Assembly (NCBI GenBank): GCA_013202925.1
Contig: JABMRA010000019.1
Coordinates: forward strand, 1 to 13,521
Direction of reading: 5' to 3'
Length of the DNA stretch: 13,521 nucleotides
Source: Candidatus Omnitrophota bacterium
Lineage (GTDB): Bacteria; Omnitrophota; Gorgyraeia; Gorgyraeales; Gorgyraeaceae
Positions 12,163 through 13,521 of the stretch are shown here, piece after piece. Every line of letters starts with the position of its first letter. Positions within the stretch are counted from its first letter, which is position 1. Made by a program: the position numbers and the translations under genes. Under the pieces are notes generated by a model, which was given only the letters and a program-made list of their open reading frames with translations, had not been told where the DNA came from and ran no database searches.

Positions 12163-13437
12163 CTAGGCGGGGTGAATGGAACGGATAAGGTCTATGGCGC
12201 GCTGGCTGGAGCCTGAATTCTTGTCTACAGTATCCTTGGCATTTGCGCCGAGCCTCTTTCTCTCTCCTGGATCATCAATAAGCATCCTGATGGCAGAATA
12301 GAGTTCGTCTCCGTCTGCCACCTGAATAGCGGCTTCATTTTCAAGAAAGGCATTTACCACATCCTGATAATTTGCCATGTACCTTCCCATGATAACCGGC
12401 TTTGACAGGCCTGCCGGCTCAATAGGGTTCTGGCCGCCCCTCTTCTTCACGAGACTTCCTCCCACAAATACGATATCTGAAGCAGAATAGATGGCCTTTA
12501 GTTCGCCAAGTATGTCTAGCAGAAAAACGCCTGATTCGCATCCTACCATATCTATCTGCGAATACTTTATGGATTTAAGGCCTCGCCTGGCTAGCTTTTG
12601 TTCTATTTCCCTGGCGCGCTCGATATGCCTCGGGGCAATAAGAAACCTTAGATTATTGTAATCTTTTCTTAATCTAGAAAAACAATCTATCAGCTGCTCT
12701 TCCTCGCCTTTATTCGTGCTTCCGGCTGTAAACAGGATCCCGTCGTCATTGATATTCAATCTCTCTCTTATCTCTTGCCTTTTACTTATTGAGTCCGCCA
12801 GGGAAAGATCGAATTTTAGATTGCCTGCCGCATGTACTTTCTGTCTCGGCGCGCCTAAGGCCAGGATCCTGACAGCGTCCTGCTCTGACTGCATCAAAAA
12901 AAGAGAAAACTTATTGAACATGCTGGAGATCACAGGCCTGATTTTTTTATAACCGCTGTAAGACCTCGGGGAGATCCTGCCATTGACAAGGACGATCTTT
13001 GCACCGGACTTATATAAAGATCCTATGAGATTCGGCCATATCTCTGCCTCAAGACATAAAAATAATTCCGGCCTGAGGATATTTACGACCCTGTCTGTTA
13101 CAGTGCTTATATCAAACGGAAGATAAAAGACCGCCTCCTCGCCTGTAGCAATCGTCCTGGCGACTTTATTGCCGGTATGGGTAACACTGGAAAATACAAG
13201 TGTGTGTGACGGGAAGGCCTTTCTCAAAAGCGGCGCCAGGATACTGGCTGCCTTCATCTCTCCTAAGCTCACCGCGTGAATCCATATAACCCTGCCCTTA
13301 GAAGAAACGGCCTTAAGGCGTTTGGAAAGAACGCCAAACCTGTTGGCCAGGCCATACTTGTAGCGCTTTGTAACTATAAAATAAGGGAGGTAAAACAGGC
13401 CGAAGATTATAAAAAGTAGATTATATAATATGCGCAT
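12163..13437 (-). CDS. waaA: 3-deoxy-D-manno-octulosonic acid (Kdo) transferase
   Basis: WaaA/KdtA (GT30) transfers Kdo from CMP-Kdo to lipid IVA on the cytoplasmic side of the inner membrane. The 424-aa protein starts with a hydrophobic anchor (MRILYNLLFIIFGLFYLPYF), then RFGVLSKR, and HAVSLGE, whose Glu60 aligns with the essential Glu60 of E. coli WaaA. Further matches: FYLPFDI, EAEIWPNLI, NGRISPRSYSGY, GNLKFD, APRH near 270, DILGELKAIYSASDIVFVGG, and GGQNPIEPAGLSKPVIMG, all in the order found in E. coli. Length is normal. The ATG at 13437 has no clear Shine-Dalgarno; upstream is a heptamer-repeat element, so I cannot point to its promoter. The number of Kdo residues added cannot be read from sequence. 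Confidence 0.95.
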   Translation of the reverse strand: MRILYNLLFIIFGLFYLPYFIVTKRYKYGLANRFGVLSKRLKAVSSKGRVIWIHAVSLGEMKAASILAPLLRKAFPSHTLVFSSVTHTGNKVARTIATGEEAVFYLPFDISTVTDRVVNILRPELFLCLEAEIWPNLIGSLYKSGAKIVLVNGRISPRSYSGYKKIRPVISSMFNKFSLFLMQSEQDAVRILALGAPRQKVHAAGNLKFDLSLADSISKRQEIRERLNINDDGILFTAGSTNKGEEEQLIDCFSRLRKDYNNLRFLIAPRHIERAREIEQKLARRGLKSIKYSQIDMVGCESGVFLLDILGELKAIYSASDIVFVGGSLVKKRGGQNPIEPAGLSKPVIMGRYMANYQDVVNAFLENEAAIQVADGDELYSAIRMLIDDPGERKRLGANAKDTVDKNSGSSQRAIDLIRSIHPA

Positions 13438-13463
13438 ATGAATAACATGTTTAACAAATGGCT

Positions 13464-13521
13464 ACAGAGGACAGAGGTCAGAGGACAGAAAAAATCTGAC
13501 TTCTGAATTCTGTCATCTGAC
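13464..13521. repeat. Inverted pair of heptamer arrays (CAGA/TCTG type), copy 2, cut by window edge
   Basis: Left arm: ACAGAGG ACAGAGG (13464-13477), TCAGAGG ACAGAAA (13478-13491). After AAA, the opposite-sense units TCTGACT TCTGAAT (13495-13508) and TCTGTCA TCTGAC (13509-13521) run to the window edge. The plan matches copy 1 at 5211-5275 (four CAGA-type units, a short A/T spacer, then TCTG-type units), though individual units differ. It ends 26 bp upstream of the waaA start. Confidence 0.65.

Noticed and set aside
1..13521. tRNA, rRNA or riboswitch
   Set aside because: No cloverleaf, rRNA-like conserved stretch or recognisable riboswitch core was seen on either strand; spacers are short and filled by the repeats listed.

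Overview
The window is a lipopolysaccharide (LPS) / outer-membrane glycolipid biosynthesis locus from a Gram-negative-type (diderm) bacterium. Every convincing gene is on the minus strand, so the locus reads from right to left. Gene content, fused proteins (acyltransferase–ELM1, GT4–GT9), a short LpxK lacking the usual GDEP loop, and many short palindromes and heptamer repeats suggest an uncultured lineage such as Candidatus Omnitrophota. That placement is inference from remembered protein style, not from a marker gene.

Layout in transcription order. (1) waaA/kdtA (13437-12163), Kdo transferase, with a heptamer-repeat element upstream. (2) A perfect consensus sigma-70 promoter (12154-12126), then a CBS-pair protein (12092-11631) and an ArsB/SLC13-type permease (11628-10351). 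(3) lpxK (10292-9330), whose 3' end overlaps a fused LpxL-type acyltransferase + ELM1-domain protein (9376-7385). (4) A GT4+GT9 fusion (7376-5289), a heptamer-repeat spacer, a GT4 glycosyltransferase (5180-4068) and a polysaccharide deacetylase (4071-3295), the last two overlapping as ATGA. (5) A 243-bp spacer packed with palindromes. (6) waaF-like GT9 (3051-2053) and a second GT9 (2056-1088), overlapping as ATGA, then a DUF3108 lipoprotein (1080-262). (7) Three hairpins in 118-261, then the start of an unrecognised gene cut by the window edge (117-1).

How the genes fit together: LpxK adds the 4'-phosphate of lipid A, WaaA adds Kdo, the LpxL-like domain adds a secondary acyl chain, and the GT9 (heptosyltransferase-type) and GT4 enzymes extend the core. 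The deacetylase may trim an N-acetylated sugar. The ELM1 domain, the DUF3108 lipoprotein and the CBS/permease pair have no established place in the pathway.

The least explained structure is the repeats. Five arrays of 7-bp units occur; three are in frame inside the two lipid A genes, where a one-unit change would shift the reading frame. A family of hairpins shares GTCCCCCC ends and an unpaired AGCA. The GT4–GT9 fusion depends on an A7 run: with one A fewer the GT4 half stops at once, and the stop overlaps a GTG start preceded by a ribosome binding site. No RNA genes, CRISPR array, transposase or phage genes were seen, and no gene-free stretch exceeds 300 bp.
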